From: Mimachlamys varia
Lineage: Eukaryota > Mollusca > Bivalvia > Pectinida > Pectinidae
Length of the DNA stretch: 64,000 nt
Direction of reading: 5' to 3'
NCBI GenBank assembly: GCA_947623455.1
Contig: OX392538.1
Coordinates: 4,588,001-4,652,000, forward strand
In this document: in pieces, positions 39,565 through 53,070 of the stretch
Layout: each line of letters starts with the position of its first letter
Position numbering within the stretch: position 1 is the stretch's first letter
Made by a program: the position numbers and the translations under genes
Notes under the pieces: generated by a model
Told to the model about the DNA's origin: nothing
Database searches by the model: none
Seen by the model: only the letters and a program-made list of their open reading frames with translations

Positions 39565-42500
39565 ATGAACAACGTAAGACAACACGATTATCCAGACCCC
39601 TCTCAGGTCGTTACTGTGCCAGGTGTGTATTATTTACATTGGCTTGACGGCGGATAGTAGACGACAGGGTAACTTCCGATGCCGTACAGAACGCTTGCAT
39701 TTATTAACATTTTATCTTAACATGACAGTATTTGATGGCACTGTATTTTCAAGGGATTTTTTTTTTAATTATTATTTTTTTTTTTAATTTTTAACATTTG
39801 ATTTAAAAAAAGAATAATCGTTTATATTGTTCAGGAACTACAACTATTTTTCAATGTATTACTACACGCTGTTTGCATGTGATGAGGCTAATGTTGTTAT
39901 GAGAAATGAATACAATTTTCGTCAATGCTTTCAAGCATACTGAATGTAAATATAAGAACGTCAAAGCCATCAGTTGTTTGCTATCGACTTTGTCCACATT
40001 GCATAAATCATAAAGGACTGATTTTCCATGAGACATGATTTGATTACCAGGTATAAACGAGATTCATTTTATGTATGTGGTTTGATGGTTATTGACTAGG
40101 CAACATCACTGGATGTCCATTTGCAATAATCGGTCTTATGTCAGCAGTTGATACACGTAAAACTTAATTAATGTTAACCTTATTTCACATAGCCATCACC
40201 TGTTACAATGAAATAATTGTTTTCTCAGTCCAACCTGAAAGTGCAGCCTTCCACCAAAGTGCAAATTTTCCAGGACAGGGACACAGTTTGTTAGATGGAT
40301 TGGCGATGGAAGGTATGCTAATGCATTTTTCTCATAATCTTTCATTATTGCGATAAACATTTTGTCACATTAGACATTGAATTTCACGCACATCAATAAT
40401 CAAACTGTCAGTATATAAACATAAAACAATTGTTTAGAGCAAATCTAAGCTATATATGTATCTCAAATAGTTACCAGATTTTAATTACATAGCTTTATGT
40501 AAACCATTTATAAAATATATGAAATATTTCATATATATACATATTATACAGCTTCTCTATCAAACTCGATATGATAAATGAGAAATTTATTTCTATGTAA
40601 GATGTCTCATTTAGCATGCGAGATATCATACATTACATTGTATATAAGTTAATCTGAATATCCGAGAATACAAATGCGTCAACAAAACCATAATCAGGAC
40701 TAATGCATCGATTACACCAAAGGCAACATATCAACTAAAGAAATATTTACACGGAAGCCCTTGTAAAAGCACAATAGAATAAGACCAGATGTTCCGAAAG
40801 AGTAAATCTAGGTCAAATCCATTTAAATGTTATGGCCAATGCCAAGCGGGAAATGAGACATACTTCTCAATAACAACAAGTAAGCACACTAATAGGCTAA
40901 CTCAAAAACGCCCATCTTCATATAACACAAAGATGCAGAACATTTATCAATAAGAACAAGATAAGTCCCATAAAACTTCCTCATCGTCTGCATCTCTCGA
41001 ATCCCTTTGTTATTAGTTGGTTCGTCAGCAGTAGCAATTTCTCACCAAAATCGCGATATTTAGAGGCTTTGAGCAAGCCCTAGAATATCGAATTAACTGT
41101 GCCATGTAAGAAACAAAAGCTGGAAAAGCTGGAATGTTACTAACAAGAAAAGGAAATATCGAAATCGTCACGTTTATCGTATAGCTTAGTAGTAAGCTTG
41201 ATATGTTTGTGAACTGTCATATATTATCCTTTTTATCGTCACCAGGTTATGGTTTTTGAAGTGATGAACACGTAAAGATGGCTATATTGGTTTGAATGTT
41301 TCTAATAATATACACTGTGTCAGGATGATTCAAATAATCTGCTGGTATCTCACATTTCAGTTGATGGTGCTAGAGGACGCCAACCCGACATAGGTAAGAA
41401 AAGGTTTACCTGAAACAAAAACAAATAAAACGAAATGTTATATTTATATAGTTTTTTGTACTGAAGTGATAACTGTTGTTGTAGCAGACACATCTTTTGT
41501 TTTGTTTGTTTGTTTTTATCAATATCACAGAATGTCAACGAAGCTATAATCCGAACTCAAAATATTGACAACGGATTTGATTTATAGACTATGTATAGCA
41601 GAAACGACATAAGACTTGAGCACATATTCCATGTAATAAAACAGTTACATATATACATGCCAAGATAAATCTAGGTCTGATCCAAGTAAATCTTGTTTAC
41701 TTTTTTATCCTATATTAATAATAAGAGGTAAAACATATATATGTTTACTATGGAGAGTGAAGCTTGACAGTCAAAGTATAAATAATTCTACAAACATGTG
41801 AGGCATTTCCTGCTATACTGTTTTAAGTCATTTACTCATTCCAAACTTGATACTCAACCTTTAGTAAAAACGATCTGGTGATAAAGAATTTCTACATTTC
41901 ATCATTGGATGGACTGAGGGTTGATAAACGGACATTTTGGCCGGTATCTGTTGGGATAAGGAAATTGAATATCATCAGATGTTTATTCATCACAGCCTAC
42001 ATTTAAAAAAATAACTTCAATCTAAATGTGTTTTTCTTTTTTGTGTATGATCTAAATTCGCTTTAAAAGCGGCTAGACGATGATGCATGTTTGAACTCCT
42101 ACTTTAAGAAATAATTTGTCACGTTAATTAGCCTACCCAGGGTGTTATATCAAAGGAACTCCCTTCATTGTCTTGATGCATTTAATTTGATAAGTATGAA
42201 ACGGATATCCAATATTGTCATTTCTCTTTTATACTTAGTTTTTTTTAAATAATATTTCTATCAAAGCTGATATTTTTGGACTTATAAAAACTTGTTGATG
42301 TAATAGTTATTTTGCTTTGAAAATGAAATGAGCAAAATAAAAATCTGACCTATTTTTAACCCAAGAAAATTACAATAATATTTTACAATTGGCAGTTCAC
42401 AGGGAGTTTGTTTTCTATGCTACTGTTATAAAATAAAACGACAAATATTTTATTGCATTTGCACCGAACACGTCTCATATCACGATAATAACTCATTGGT

Positions 42501-43547
42501 GTTCAAACGTATTTTTAAATGAAGATAACTATATACATTATGTAGTGGAATGAAGTGTAAAATTGTGGTGTTAACTTCAACGCATTTATGCGGATTTACC
42601 GTTTAGCTTGATATATTGGTTGGAGTTTGTATAAATGTCGGACAGTTTTGTTTCCTCGGTCACTTCTGGGGTTTTACAATTTTAGGTTAGTTATTTAGGT
42701 ACGTGTTTAAGGCCGCTACAGACACCGAAAAAAAATCCGTGTTACGACCGGCGTGTCAATGTTAGGCCCTTGCTTAGCTGTATATTGCAGTTTGATTCGT
42801 TTTTTTTATCTCGACTATATCTTATTCTTCTTAATCATAAGGCATTCTCCTCATGTGTTATCTTTTATACAACCCATTCCGCAACTTAATCTCGGTAACG
42901 AACACAGAATATAAAGCCACGCAGTCAGCATTTTTATATATTTTAATCAATTACTTTCAAACGTTATATTTATAGATTGGCAGTTCTACTTCGACACTTT
43001 ATCACCCAACTTATCTCCAAACCTTGACGACCTGGCAACCTATTTGGAGATTTCTAGTGATGAAGTGGACAGAATAAAAAAAGAATATAGACCGGAGAAC
43101 GAAAAATGTTTCCACGTATTGTGGACATGGCGGAAGAAAGCTTCTGGTGAAAATGATGCAGTAAAGTTAACACAATTGCATAAAGCTTTGAAAGAAGCCG
43201 GAAGAAATGATCTGGCAGAACGCAGTATTCCGACCCGAAATGAGTACGAATACAAACAATATGTTCATGATCAAGAGAAAAGGGTTGAGAAAGGCAAGGA
43301 AGCTCTTAAAGTAGCCAAAAGAGCTGGAGTTGATAGTGTCCGGCTCGGCAGATATTTCGGGTTGAATGAAGATGATATTGCACGCATTGTCAGCAACAAC
43401 GCTGACGATTCAGTAAAGCAAGGACGAGAAATCTTAGAGGCGTGTATTAAGAATAATCTTCTTACTACTCACCTGCATCTCTGTCATGGTCTTAACTATA
43501 TCGACAACAGATCTCTGATTAAAGACATGAACGACAACTGGAAGTAA
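39565..43547 (+). CDS. Death-domain gene 2: tandem Death-fold protein
   Basis: Four coding exons, all joined in phase 1: 39565-39622 (MNNVRQHDYPDPSQ...), 40229-40312, 41361-41393, 42976-43547; total 248 aa. The terminal exon begins DWQFYFDTLSPNL and has a first Death domain (ATYLEISSDEVDRI, CFHVLWTWRKKASG, LHKALKEAGRNDLAE) and a second Death-like domain (RLGRYFGLNEDDI, ILEACIKNN, LCHGLNYI). It aligns along its length with the last exons of the genes at 12964-30980 and 50559-53070, so it is their paralogue. Short low-complexity N-terminal exons give a flexible linker of about 58 residues. An acceptor-like site at 39536 just upstream of the ATG suggests a spliced 5' UTR. Likely role, by family, is homotypic adaptor signalling; partners unknown. 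Confidence 0.82.
40660..41215 (-). mobile_element. Penelope-like element fragment
   Basis: The minus strand shows the family tail (at 40685-40830, with GCGTCAACAAAACCATAATC on the plus strand) and then decayed reverse transcriptase text up to about 41215. It lies in intron 2 of Death-domain gene 2. Confidence 0.55.
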
Positions 43548-44109
43548 TACATAATACATATTGATCAAAACAAGGTTATAACTATCAGGTATTTGAGATG
43601 CAGCAACAGACTATCAAACTAAACATATATAATTATACGTTAAAGTCATGGAGATTTTTTTTTAATTAAAAAAGAAAATGGTATATCATTGTCTTTTTAT
43701 TTTTTCAAGTTATTACTGACAAAACATTGACTTTTTTGCCACAATGACATTGCTAATTATGATTAAGATCGATACTATAGATAGGATTTAAATTTGAGCA
43801 CATAGGTAGGTAACCTGTGAATGCTTTGTATATGGGATGAAAAACAAACCGGCAATATCAGGTCAACCGGAAGTTTACGGGCAAAACCGGGGACCCTAAA
43901 CAGAAACGCTCCCATACTTTTAACGCTAATGATTCAATTCTTAGCTAAATGAAACCTGGAGTTGCCCCAGTCAGTGAGCTGACTGTACAGACATGTTTTC
44001 AAGATATGTTGTCCTTTGTTTGGCTATCTTCGTTTCATTCACTTTGTGATTTATCTCCGGTGATAAAAACAAATTAAAGGTATTTGCTAAGCTGGTCAAA
44101 ATTGGTTGC

Positions 44110-45530
44110 AAACCATGCAAAACTATATATATATTCCGGAAGAGTACGCGTCTTCTGCTTCATCGATGACACCCGCCATGTAAATCTTGGTCAAATCCAA
44201 GTAAGCATCAATCCTCAAAATGAGAACCGAGCCATCATTGTCATCACAACAGGTAAGCACACTTATAAGCAAACTCAAAATCGTCAATCTTCCTATCACA
44301 CAAAGATACAGTATATTTTTCGGTGAGATCAAGATTGCGACCATACAATTTGCCCATAGTCTTCATCAACCTGCATCTCTCGAATCCCTGTGCCATAAGT
44401 TTGTTCGTCAGCAGTTGACATCTATCACGAAAATCTCGATATTCATAGCAAGCTTTAGAATAACGAATCAACTGCGACATGTAAACACTATAGGATGGAG
44501 AAGCAGTGATGTTACTACCAAGAAAGGGAAAGGTAACGATCGGAGATCGTCACGTTTATCATACAGCTTAGTAGTAAGTTGCCCATGATCGAGGTAAGAA
44601 GCTGATGTGGGAGAGTCTGTTGTGTCTTTCATCTCAAGTTCAGTAGGGTATATACGATCGACTACGTCTTGTTGCTTATAGACAACACATCGTCGATATA
44701 CCTGAAAGTGAAATTGAAAGATTTGGCAAGGTTTTTGTTACCCGTCCGGATAAGCCCTTCAACAAATTCAGCCTCGTATGAAATAAAAACAAGTCAGCCA
44801 AAAGTGGGGCACAGTAAGTGCCATTGGAATACCAACAGTATGTTGGAAAATCGTTCCTCCGAACTCAACAAAGATATTGTCAACCAGGAATTCAATCATT
44901 CGTACTATATCTTCCTCAGTTTATTTCAACCTAGCTTTTGTTGTGTTTTTCACAAAGTATTCTCCAAGTAGCTTACAACCATGTATTTGTATCGTCGTTC
45001 ACCTTTCTTGGAAAAGAAAGTTCTCATTAAGAGAGACCGAAGTCGTTCTTTCAATTTGGCTTGTGGTATGGTAGTGTACAGAGTGGAAACAATTTTGAGA
45101 AGGGTGTGCTCAAGACTGACAAGAAGATCGTTTGAGTTTTTCACAATCCACATCCCATTAATGCCACTTCTGGAGTATACAGTGTCACAATAAGACTGAC
45201 GCCCTGATCTAACGGTACTAAAATGGCAGTAAGAAGTTTTAATAATGGCTTGGTTGAACAATGCTACGAGCCAGCGATAAAACATTGCTTATAAGGATAT
45301 AAACTGCTTATAAACTCTCTTTCCATTTCCATTATATTTTGTTGGTTAAATAAATCGTCAAAATGGTTTGCAACATGCTTTGCCTGTATAGGCTCTCCCC
45401 CTAATTTGAAAACACATACAGTTTTAACTAATTTCTTAACTATTGAGTAAATTGTTTCAAGGTGATTTTGAAGTAAAACATGTAAATATCGTATTTTCAT
45501 AGTAGGACTCGACATATATCTATACAATTA
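44110..45530 (-). mobile_element. Penelope-like element, truncated
   Basis: Minus-strand pieces read the shared tail (44123-44260), the segment MSQLIRYSKACYEYRDFRDR (44480), reverse transcriptase text through 44950, MWIVKNSNDLLVSLEH with STLYTTIPQAKLKERLRSLL (44950-45285) and LYPYKQCFIAGS (45300). Several frameshifts and stops interrupt it. It lies about 560 bp downstream of Death-domain gene 2. Confidence 0.7.
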
Positions 45531-46084
45531 ATAAATAAATTATAAATTTGATCGATAAATAATTGATAAACCAAGCATTTCCTTTTGTAGCACAACAGTT
45601 AATACTAATTTTATAATCCGCATCTTAGTTACTTGCTAAGGAATCTGAATCAATACTATACATACCAACATCATTATCTCGAAGTCGGGGGACCACCAAA
45701 AAACATATCCGAGTATCTCTGTAAAATGAGGTTATATACTTAATGTGGTCGGGACATACGAAATAATCGCATTACAGTGGACTTTCGAGCTACACGAGTG
45801 CGAGTTTCGACTGTGTTTAATTGTGCGTCAACTTAGGATAAGTGGAAGATTGAGTATATACAAACGGAAAATAATCATAATTTGCATCACACCAAACCAA
45901 AACCGTCACAGCGCCTAAAAGAGGTACACGCATCTAGCAGTCCAACCGAAACGTAAAATCTATGTTAAAAGTGTTATCCGAACTGCTTAAAATCTTACAC
46001 ATGTGTCATATAACGGATTATTTAAAAGACGTCAGCCAAAACCGGAAAGGTTGGGAGACAAGGTATGTTAATGTATATGCTTCA

Positions 46085-47370
46085 TTGTTCACTACAACGA
46101 CAAAAGCTAATAGGAAATATACTGAAGACTAAATAGTAAGGATGATTGAATTCCTGGTCGACAATATTTTTGTTGAGTTCGGAGGAAAGATTTTCCAGCA
46201 GTGTTGGCATTCCCATGGGAACAAACTGTGCCCCACTCATAGCTGCCTTGCTTTTGTTTTCATACGAGGCTGAATTTGTGGAAGAGCTAATCAGGACAAA
46301 AACCTTCCAAACCTTTTAGTTTCACTTTCAGATATATTGACGATGTGTTGTCTATAAAAAACAAGAAGTTTGATGACCACGTCGATCGTATATACCCTTC
46401 TGAACTCTTCTACAACAGCTGCTTACCTCGATCTCTACTTAAACTACTACCAACATGGGCTTGCAGTCGATGTCGACTGCTGACAAACAAACTAACAACA
46501 CAAGGATTCGAGAGAACTTGAAATAAAGGACACAACAGACTCTTCTACATCAGCTGCTTACCTCGATCTCTACTTAAACTACGACCAACATGGACAGCTT
46601 ACTACTAAGCTATATGATAAACGTGACGATTTCAATTTTCCGATCGTTAACTTTCCATTTCTTGATAGTAACATCCCTGCTTCTCCAACCTATGGTGTTT
46701 ACATGTCGCAGTTGATTCGGTATTCCAGGGCTTGCTCTAAATATCGGGATTTTCGTGATCGATGTCGACTGCTGACAAACAAACTAACAACACAAGGATT
46801 CAAAAGATGCAGGTTGATCAGTACTATGGGCAAGTTTTATGGTGGCCATCTTTGTCCCATTGAGAAATATTCTGTATCTTTAAGTGATATGAAGATGGAC
46901 GTTTTTGAATATGCTCATTAGTGAGTTTACTTGTTGTGATTGACAATGATACTCGGTTCTCATTTTGAGAACTTGATGTTTACTTGGATGTGACAAAGAT
47001 TTACATTGCGGGTGTCGTCGATGAAGTAGAAGACGATTACTCTTCCGGAACACTTGGTCTTATTCTCTTGTACTTTTGCAAGGGTCTCCATGTAGATCTT
47101 TCCTTTGTTCAAATTTTGCCCCTGGTTTAATCGATTTTGAGTTTGGATTATGATTATGTTGACACTTCGGTATTCTCTTATTTAATTGCAGATGTCATCG
47201 ACGAAGCAGAAGACGCTTACTCTTCCGGAACACCTGGTCTTATTCTCTTGCGCTTTTACGAGAGTCTCCATGTTAATCTTTCTTTTGTTTCTATTTTCAC
47301 TCTAGTTTAATCGACTTTGAGGTCGGATAATGATTTTGTCGACGACTTTGTATTCTCTTTTTTTTTTGGT
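46085..47370 (+). mobile_element. Penelope-like element with an internal duplication
   Basis: Plus-strand text runs RMIEFLVDNIFVEFGGK, a frameshifted GIPMGTNCAPLIA, SYEAEFVEELI, RYIDDVLSIKNKKFDDHV, then KDTTDSSTSAAYLDLYLNYD, and MSQLIRYSRACSKYRDFRDR. The shared tail is present twice (46975-47180 and 47190-47360), and part of the reverse transcriptase text is duplicated near 46400-46560. Inactive. Confidence 0.72.
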
Positions 47371-50300
47371 AATAGCCAGGATCGGATGCCGAATGTATAA
47401 AATGCTGTCTCACCGCAATACCATACTGAAAGCACACAGGGCAGCATTATACCCGGTCACATTAATCTAACAACGGACAAACCAGGTGTTGTCATTTTCC
47501 TTACTGGATGTTTAAAGAATGTTAAGGGCCTAAATGTGTCCCGACCTGGGGACATAACCCTGACTTCCTGTAAAGCCATGATACTGCCATGTAAAGCCGT
47601 TATAGGAAATACAAAGTAGATTGTAATAGAAAGAAATATGAGAATCCTAAATAAATTTTGCAATGGATTGATTTATTTGGGTCGCTTTAACAGATCCCCT
47701 ATTCCGCAGGAGGTTACCGCATTTGTCATCTTTTACGATACTTCAATGTGTAACCACAAGAGCATTTCTCTTTACCCGACCTGCAAAGATGGCGAATTAT
47801 ATATTCAACAAGCTTTAAAGGTGATATACAGATGGTACTTCATACTTACACAACCTGACGGATTGTGGAATGCAAAAGCTCTTTTAAAGACTTAACTTTT
47901 CAAATCACGAATGATATAAATACAAATTTGTATATGTAAATATAAAAAACGACACGGACACATTACTTTCGCTTTCGCTCCATCGGTGGGGGCTCTTCAG
48001 ACTCAAATTTCAAATTTCAAAATTCAAATTTGTATATATATATATATTTGTTTGCCTGTAGTTAATTTCAAGTTTTCTTTCAAAAGACCAGTAATTTCTC
48101 TCATACTTTTGAGAGATACAATGAGTCATTGATGGTTGATCAATAATAACAATTAAATCTATCTCAGGAAGAGTGTTGCATGAAACATTGCTTTTCATAA
48201 ATTCACTCTTTGAGAATGTCAATCTATGTAATAATAAATCAATGTATTTGTAAAAAGAAATAGTTTAATGGCATACAAATGATTATTGGGGGATAGGGGG
48301 GATGGACTTATACGTTAGTACCCCCTTTATTATGATTATAGTTAATGGAGATCGTGATTTGACAAAACAAAATCAGAGAATACCAGAGCGTCAACAAAAC
48401 CATAATCCGAACTCAAAATAGATTAAACTAGAGGCAAAATATGAACAAAGGAAAGACAAACATGGAGACCATCTTAAAAGTACAAGAGAATAAGACCAGA
48501 TGTTCCGGAGGAGTATAAGCGTACTCTGCTTCATCTCAAATGTTTTGATAAGCGACCACTTTATTTCATTTTTTTAATTTCGTTTTTGTTTATAATGTAA
48601 GGCAATGTACATGTATTTGATATTAGATTTTTTAAATACTATTTATGGTATGTATCTTTAAAAATAATTTGGAAATAAACATCTAAACAATATTTCAATA
48701 TGATATCGGGTCGCACGTAAAATATAGGGAGACAGTTAAAGTGTAGGGTGAACTATCGCACCTACCTAACTCACTACACAGTAGTACACACTATCTGTAT
48801 TTGTGTAGCTACTACTATCGGTAACACAGCTAAGTTTATGATGACCTAAGCATTCTTCGTAGAATTGCGTTTAAAATAAACCTGTTTCTCTTTCTGTACA
48901 GTTCTGGGAATTGAAGTTTAGTCCCCTTTCATTGAAAGAGGCACTTTGGGGGTGAAATGAACAACTTTGGATTAAACGTTTATTTGTTGAAAAGTACAGT
49001 TTAAGTATTGTTAAGCAATGATAGATTTAGTAGTACAGACAGTCTCGAGGTATTCCGCTATTAGACAATTGTTTAACAGTTGGGTAATACGTAGATAATA
49101 GAAATGGGCGTATACTGTTTCCACATATCCTAGCTTTCAAACGGCATGTAGCAGAGATTTAAAGAGATCGGCAGATTTTTCGCATTGTCACTACCACGCT
49201 TTATAAACAGCAGACGACGGATACATGCTCTATCAACGACTATTTATCTGTAAACGGAATAATGATATCCTATTTATAAACCAGTAGTAATGTGTAACAG
49301 AGGGGCAGAGGGAACGCTAGATGTCAGTCTGGATACCAAGGATTTAAAAAAAACATTTCTACTGAAACAAAATTATTATTGTACCATGTTTTATGCTTAC
49401 TTTAGCCAAGATTTAGTTGATAGTATTTTATCTTTATTGAATTCATGTAAAGTAGATTTTTTTACAGGCCTAACACAATTCGCAAGTATTTGATATATAC
49501 CATAGATAACTATATGATGATCATTATCAGAGCTAGTAATGTGCATTTATTAATTTGCAGTTGGGCATTTTGTTTAACATAAATTATCTTTATCTCTTAA
49601 ATGTATAATTTACATATTCACAATCGTTTTTATCTTACGAAGCCTTTAATATCACCCCATTGTTTATTATAGGGCTATGTCACATTCCTGTCGTTTATGC
49701 TGGTATCAAAGGTCAAAGGCACTGGATTTACCTGGCTTCAATATATATTGATATTATACATGTAACTTTGTGTTATTCAATTGTAAAATACCAGTTATAA
49801 CGATATAAATCAGATATGCATCAGGTTATCGACCGATCATGTAGAGATCGCGCAAACATACATTAATATAATTACACACGAGGGCGTACACACGAGACAC
49901 ATATACTGTCCAACACTGTATTAACTGCACCCATACACTATTTATAGAACGAGTGATCACTCAAGATTGTTATCAACAGAAATATGGGTACGTATTTCAG
50001 AAAATATTGAGGATAAATTGTCTTTGTTCCGTATCTCGACAAATAGGACCTTCGGATAATCGGCATTGTACATTGTATTTTGTTGTAAAGGAGTTGTGAA
50101 GCATATCACTATGCTGATTATATGCATCACGTGACTCTCATACCAATTCGCGGAAAAACTTCACGAGCTATGAAAAGGTAACTCTAAGAGAATAGGTTAC
50201 AAAGTAAGTACACATTTCCTGAATATTAAAAGAAATATTTATAATAAGAACTACATTTGGTAATCGTTCGATTATTGGTATTAAATTTTGTCTTACATTC

Positions 50301-50558
50301 TGTCTTTACAAACATGAAACGTATATAAATATATGCACATGACCTACATAGCAAGCAGGAAGTAGTCTATAACTATCTGTATAAGGCATATTAATATTGA
50401 ACTAAAATGTGTGATCTACTTTTGTTTGTAAATGGATTTACCAATTATACAAAGTTCTGTTTGTTCATTATAAACCAAGGGAGACATAATGATATATACT
50501 TATGGGTCTGAACTTTATATGTGTGTATAACCGGGACAATGTTGATTTTCTGTTGTAG
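47370..50558. other. Intergenic stretch upstream of Death-domain gene 3
   Basis: Apart from a small Penelope-like piece at 48370-48535, no gene or conserved frame is supported. Two small open frames (47638-47895 and 49290-49493) have no recognisable features. The promoter of gene 3 must lie in the right part but no core motif is clear. Confidence 0.3.
48370..48535 (-). mobile_element. Penelope-like element tail fragment
   Basis: On the plus strand AGCGTCAACAAAACCATAAT and TAAGACCAGATGTTCCGG match the tail of the copy at 58575-58800. Confidence 0.6.
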
Positions 50559-53070
50559 AGCTAGGTAATTCCATAATGACAGAAGAGGTTCCCACAAGTG
50601 TCATCGATTTACACAATAAAATGGTTGATAAACTTGGAAGTGAAATAGGACCAGGAGATGATACATTTTGTCGATTAATCAGTCTGTTTAATAGAAATCC
50701 TCTCACACCCTCAGATAAAAACGGAATTGAAAACATGTCAGATCTCATTGAGGTACTTATGAATTCCAACACGATAAAATATGGAGAGTATAAGGCATTA
50801 ACTGATAAGCTGGAATTAACTCACAAAAGAATGAAGACAATGGTCATTGACTACAGTGAGAAAATGGCCATTGCCTGGAGACAAGCCAGGGGAGACAAAT
50901 CCGGCATGTCTAAAAAAACAAACACAGGTGAGGTAGTATTCTATATCTATAGACTCATTATATACAATCCAAACTATGGCTATTTGAACAGTTCTCAATA
51001 TTTTAAATATTTTATTAAGGTAAAATACGTTTTTAATATTTTCTATTATCATTACATTCATACATTCTATAGCTTAATTCGTGTTATTATAATGTAAATA
51101 CATATATGTTAAATTAATGTGTAAAGCATTTTTTGTGAATATACGTTATTGTATGTAATTTACTGTGTTCGAGGTAGGAAGTCTTGCATTCACTTTTGTA
51201 CTGGTATATATAGCACAGTATATTACAGTACATGTATTACTTTAACAATAATGTTAAAGACAGTTTTAGTTATCATCATAGCAATAGATACACGTTTTAC
51301 ATTACATCGTTAAACATGAAATCACTTGTGTTAGGTCTATGGGTGCAAATATTTGTGAATTTCACGATATAGTACCATAATACAATTCGCTTATCCCGAT
51401 ACAGATCAAGACACAGCCTATGATGGTCATGCTGTTCAGGACACGAAAGATTATCCCAAAATGGATCGAGGTATGATTGTTTTGTAGCATACTGTTTGTT
51501 ATTTGTTTTTCAATCTTCTTGTTGCAAACATATCTTTAAAAGTGCGGATAAGATATCAAGGCAACGGGAAAGAAACTAATGTTCTCTCGTTTATATCAAA
51601 GAGAAGAAAACTTTTGTTGTGTTTAGGGATAAACTTGGCATTACATTAGATAGTCGTCTTGATTTTTCGGCAAATTTAGAAGGTCACTAATGACATCTCA
51701 ATAAGTATTTAAAAAGGAAAGACATTAGAACCTGATTGGTGTCTCTGGTAATTAATTAACACAAGTTAATGTAGCCAGACAAAGAATGGGCCGTACACAC
51801 AGTAAAGTTTATAGTTAGTGTCTATTTATTAACAATTATCGCTTTTTATTTGAAGATAAGGTATCTAAATATTTCACATTAAGTGACGAGTAACGAAATG
51901 ACTGATAACTGTTTTTCGGTTAAGTGTACCGAGCTGAATAAACTTCAGGACAAGGACGATTCGTCAACTGAGGAAGTATTCTGTAATATACAATTGCATG
52001 TTTTTATTCTTCCTTTGTCTCCGTTTTATTTTTATTTCTTGTAAATAGAACCAGCTAGTAACTTGTAAATAGAACCAGCTAGTAACTTGTAAATAGAACT
52101 AGCTAGTAACTTGTAAATAGAACCAGCTAGTAACTTGTAAATAGAGCCAGCTAGTAACTTGTAAATAGAACCAGCTAGTAACTTGTAAATAGAACCAGCT
52201 AGTAACTTGTAAATAGAACCAGCTAGTAACTTGTAAATAGAACCAGCTAGTAACTTGTAAATAGAACCAGCTAGTAACTTGTAAATAGAACCAGCTAGTA
52301 ACTTGTAAATAGAACTAGCTAGTAACTTGTAAATAGAACCAGCTAGTAACTTGTAAATAGAACCAGCTAGTAACTTGTAAATAGAACCAGCTAGTAACTT
52401 GTAAATAGAACCAGCTAGTAACTTGTAAATAGAACCAGCTAGTAACTTGTAAATAGAACCAGCTAGTAACTTGTAAATGACGAGATGATTTGGTGTATGT
52501 ATTGTAGAGTGGCAGCTTTATCTGGACCGGATATCGGATAGATTAACCACGGATATCAGCACAGTTGCAACCTACCTACATGTTTCATCAGATAAGCAAG
52601 TGCAAATTAATAAAGATAACAACACTGAACAAGAAAAATGTTTCCAAATTCTTTGGGAATGGTACAGGTCAACAAAAGAAACAGATAAGCATGGAGCCTT
52701 GACAGACGCGTTGGACCGGGCTGATAGAAAGGACATCACGGACGACGATATGCCACAGACAAAAACATATAGTGACGATCTCCCATCCCGAGAATTGCGA
52801 GTGACCGAAATGGATTTGCAAAATGTGTCTAAACATATTGGGGCGGCTTATCCTTCTTTGGCACGCTATTACGGACTTAACGAGTCCGACATACATGCGT
52901 CAAAGCATGACAAAAAGGATAAAATTCAGGAGCAGGCCAGAGACGTTCTACAAAAATGTTATAATCAGACGGTGTTAAAAACAAGGCAACAACTCTGTGA
53001 TGGTCTTTATTACAAGAATCGCACAGATATAATCGATAAACTGGTACAGGGGTGGCGAGTTTCAAAATGA
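50559..53070 (+). CDS. Death-domain gene 3: helical N-terminal domain plus tandem Death-fold domains
   Basis: Exons 50576-50927 (coding from the ATG at 50576), 51405-51470 and 52508-53070, all phase 1, give 326 aa. A good acceptor ends at 50558 and the reading frame stays open from there in phase 1, so an upstream first exon is possible. Exon 1 encodes about 117 residues of predicted helices (LHNKMVDKLG, FCRLISLF, MSDLIEVLMNSN, YGEYKALTDKLEL, KTMVIDYSEKMAI), which looks like a death-fold, perhaps DED-like, domain; this is a weak call. The last exon begins EWQLYLDRISDRL and carries a Death domain (CFQILWEWYRSTKE) and a second one (LARYYGLNESDI, EQARDVLQKC, LCDGLYY). A 24-bp minisatellite lies directly before this exon. 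It is a paralogue of genes 1 and 2 but the only one with the N-terminal domain. Confidence 0.8.
52041..52479 (+). repeat. 24-bp minisatellite before the last exon of Death-domain gene 3
   Basis: About 18 nearly identical copies of a unit containing GAACCAGCTAGTAACTTGTA. Each includes TAGTAAC, one base from the TACTAAC branch-point consensus; the last copy puts that A at 52469, 38 nt before the acceptor AG at 52506-52507. Confidence 0.95.

Noticed and set aside
47638..47895. 85-aa open frame between Penelope-like copies
   Set aside because: No recognisable motif, no splice context and no paralogue in the window.
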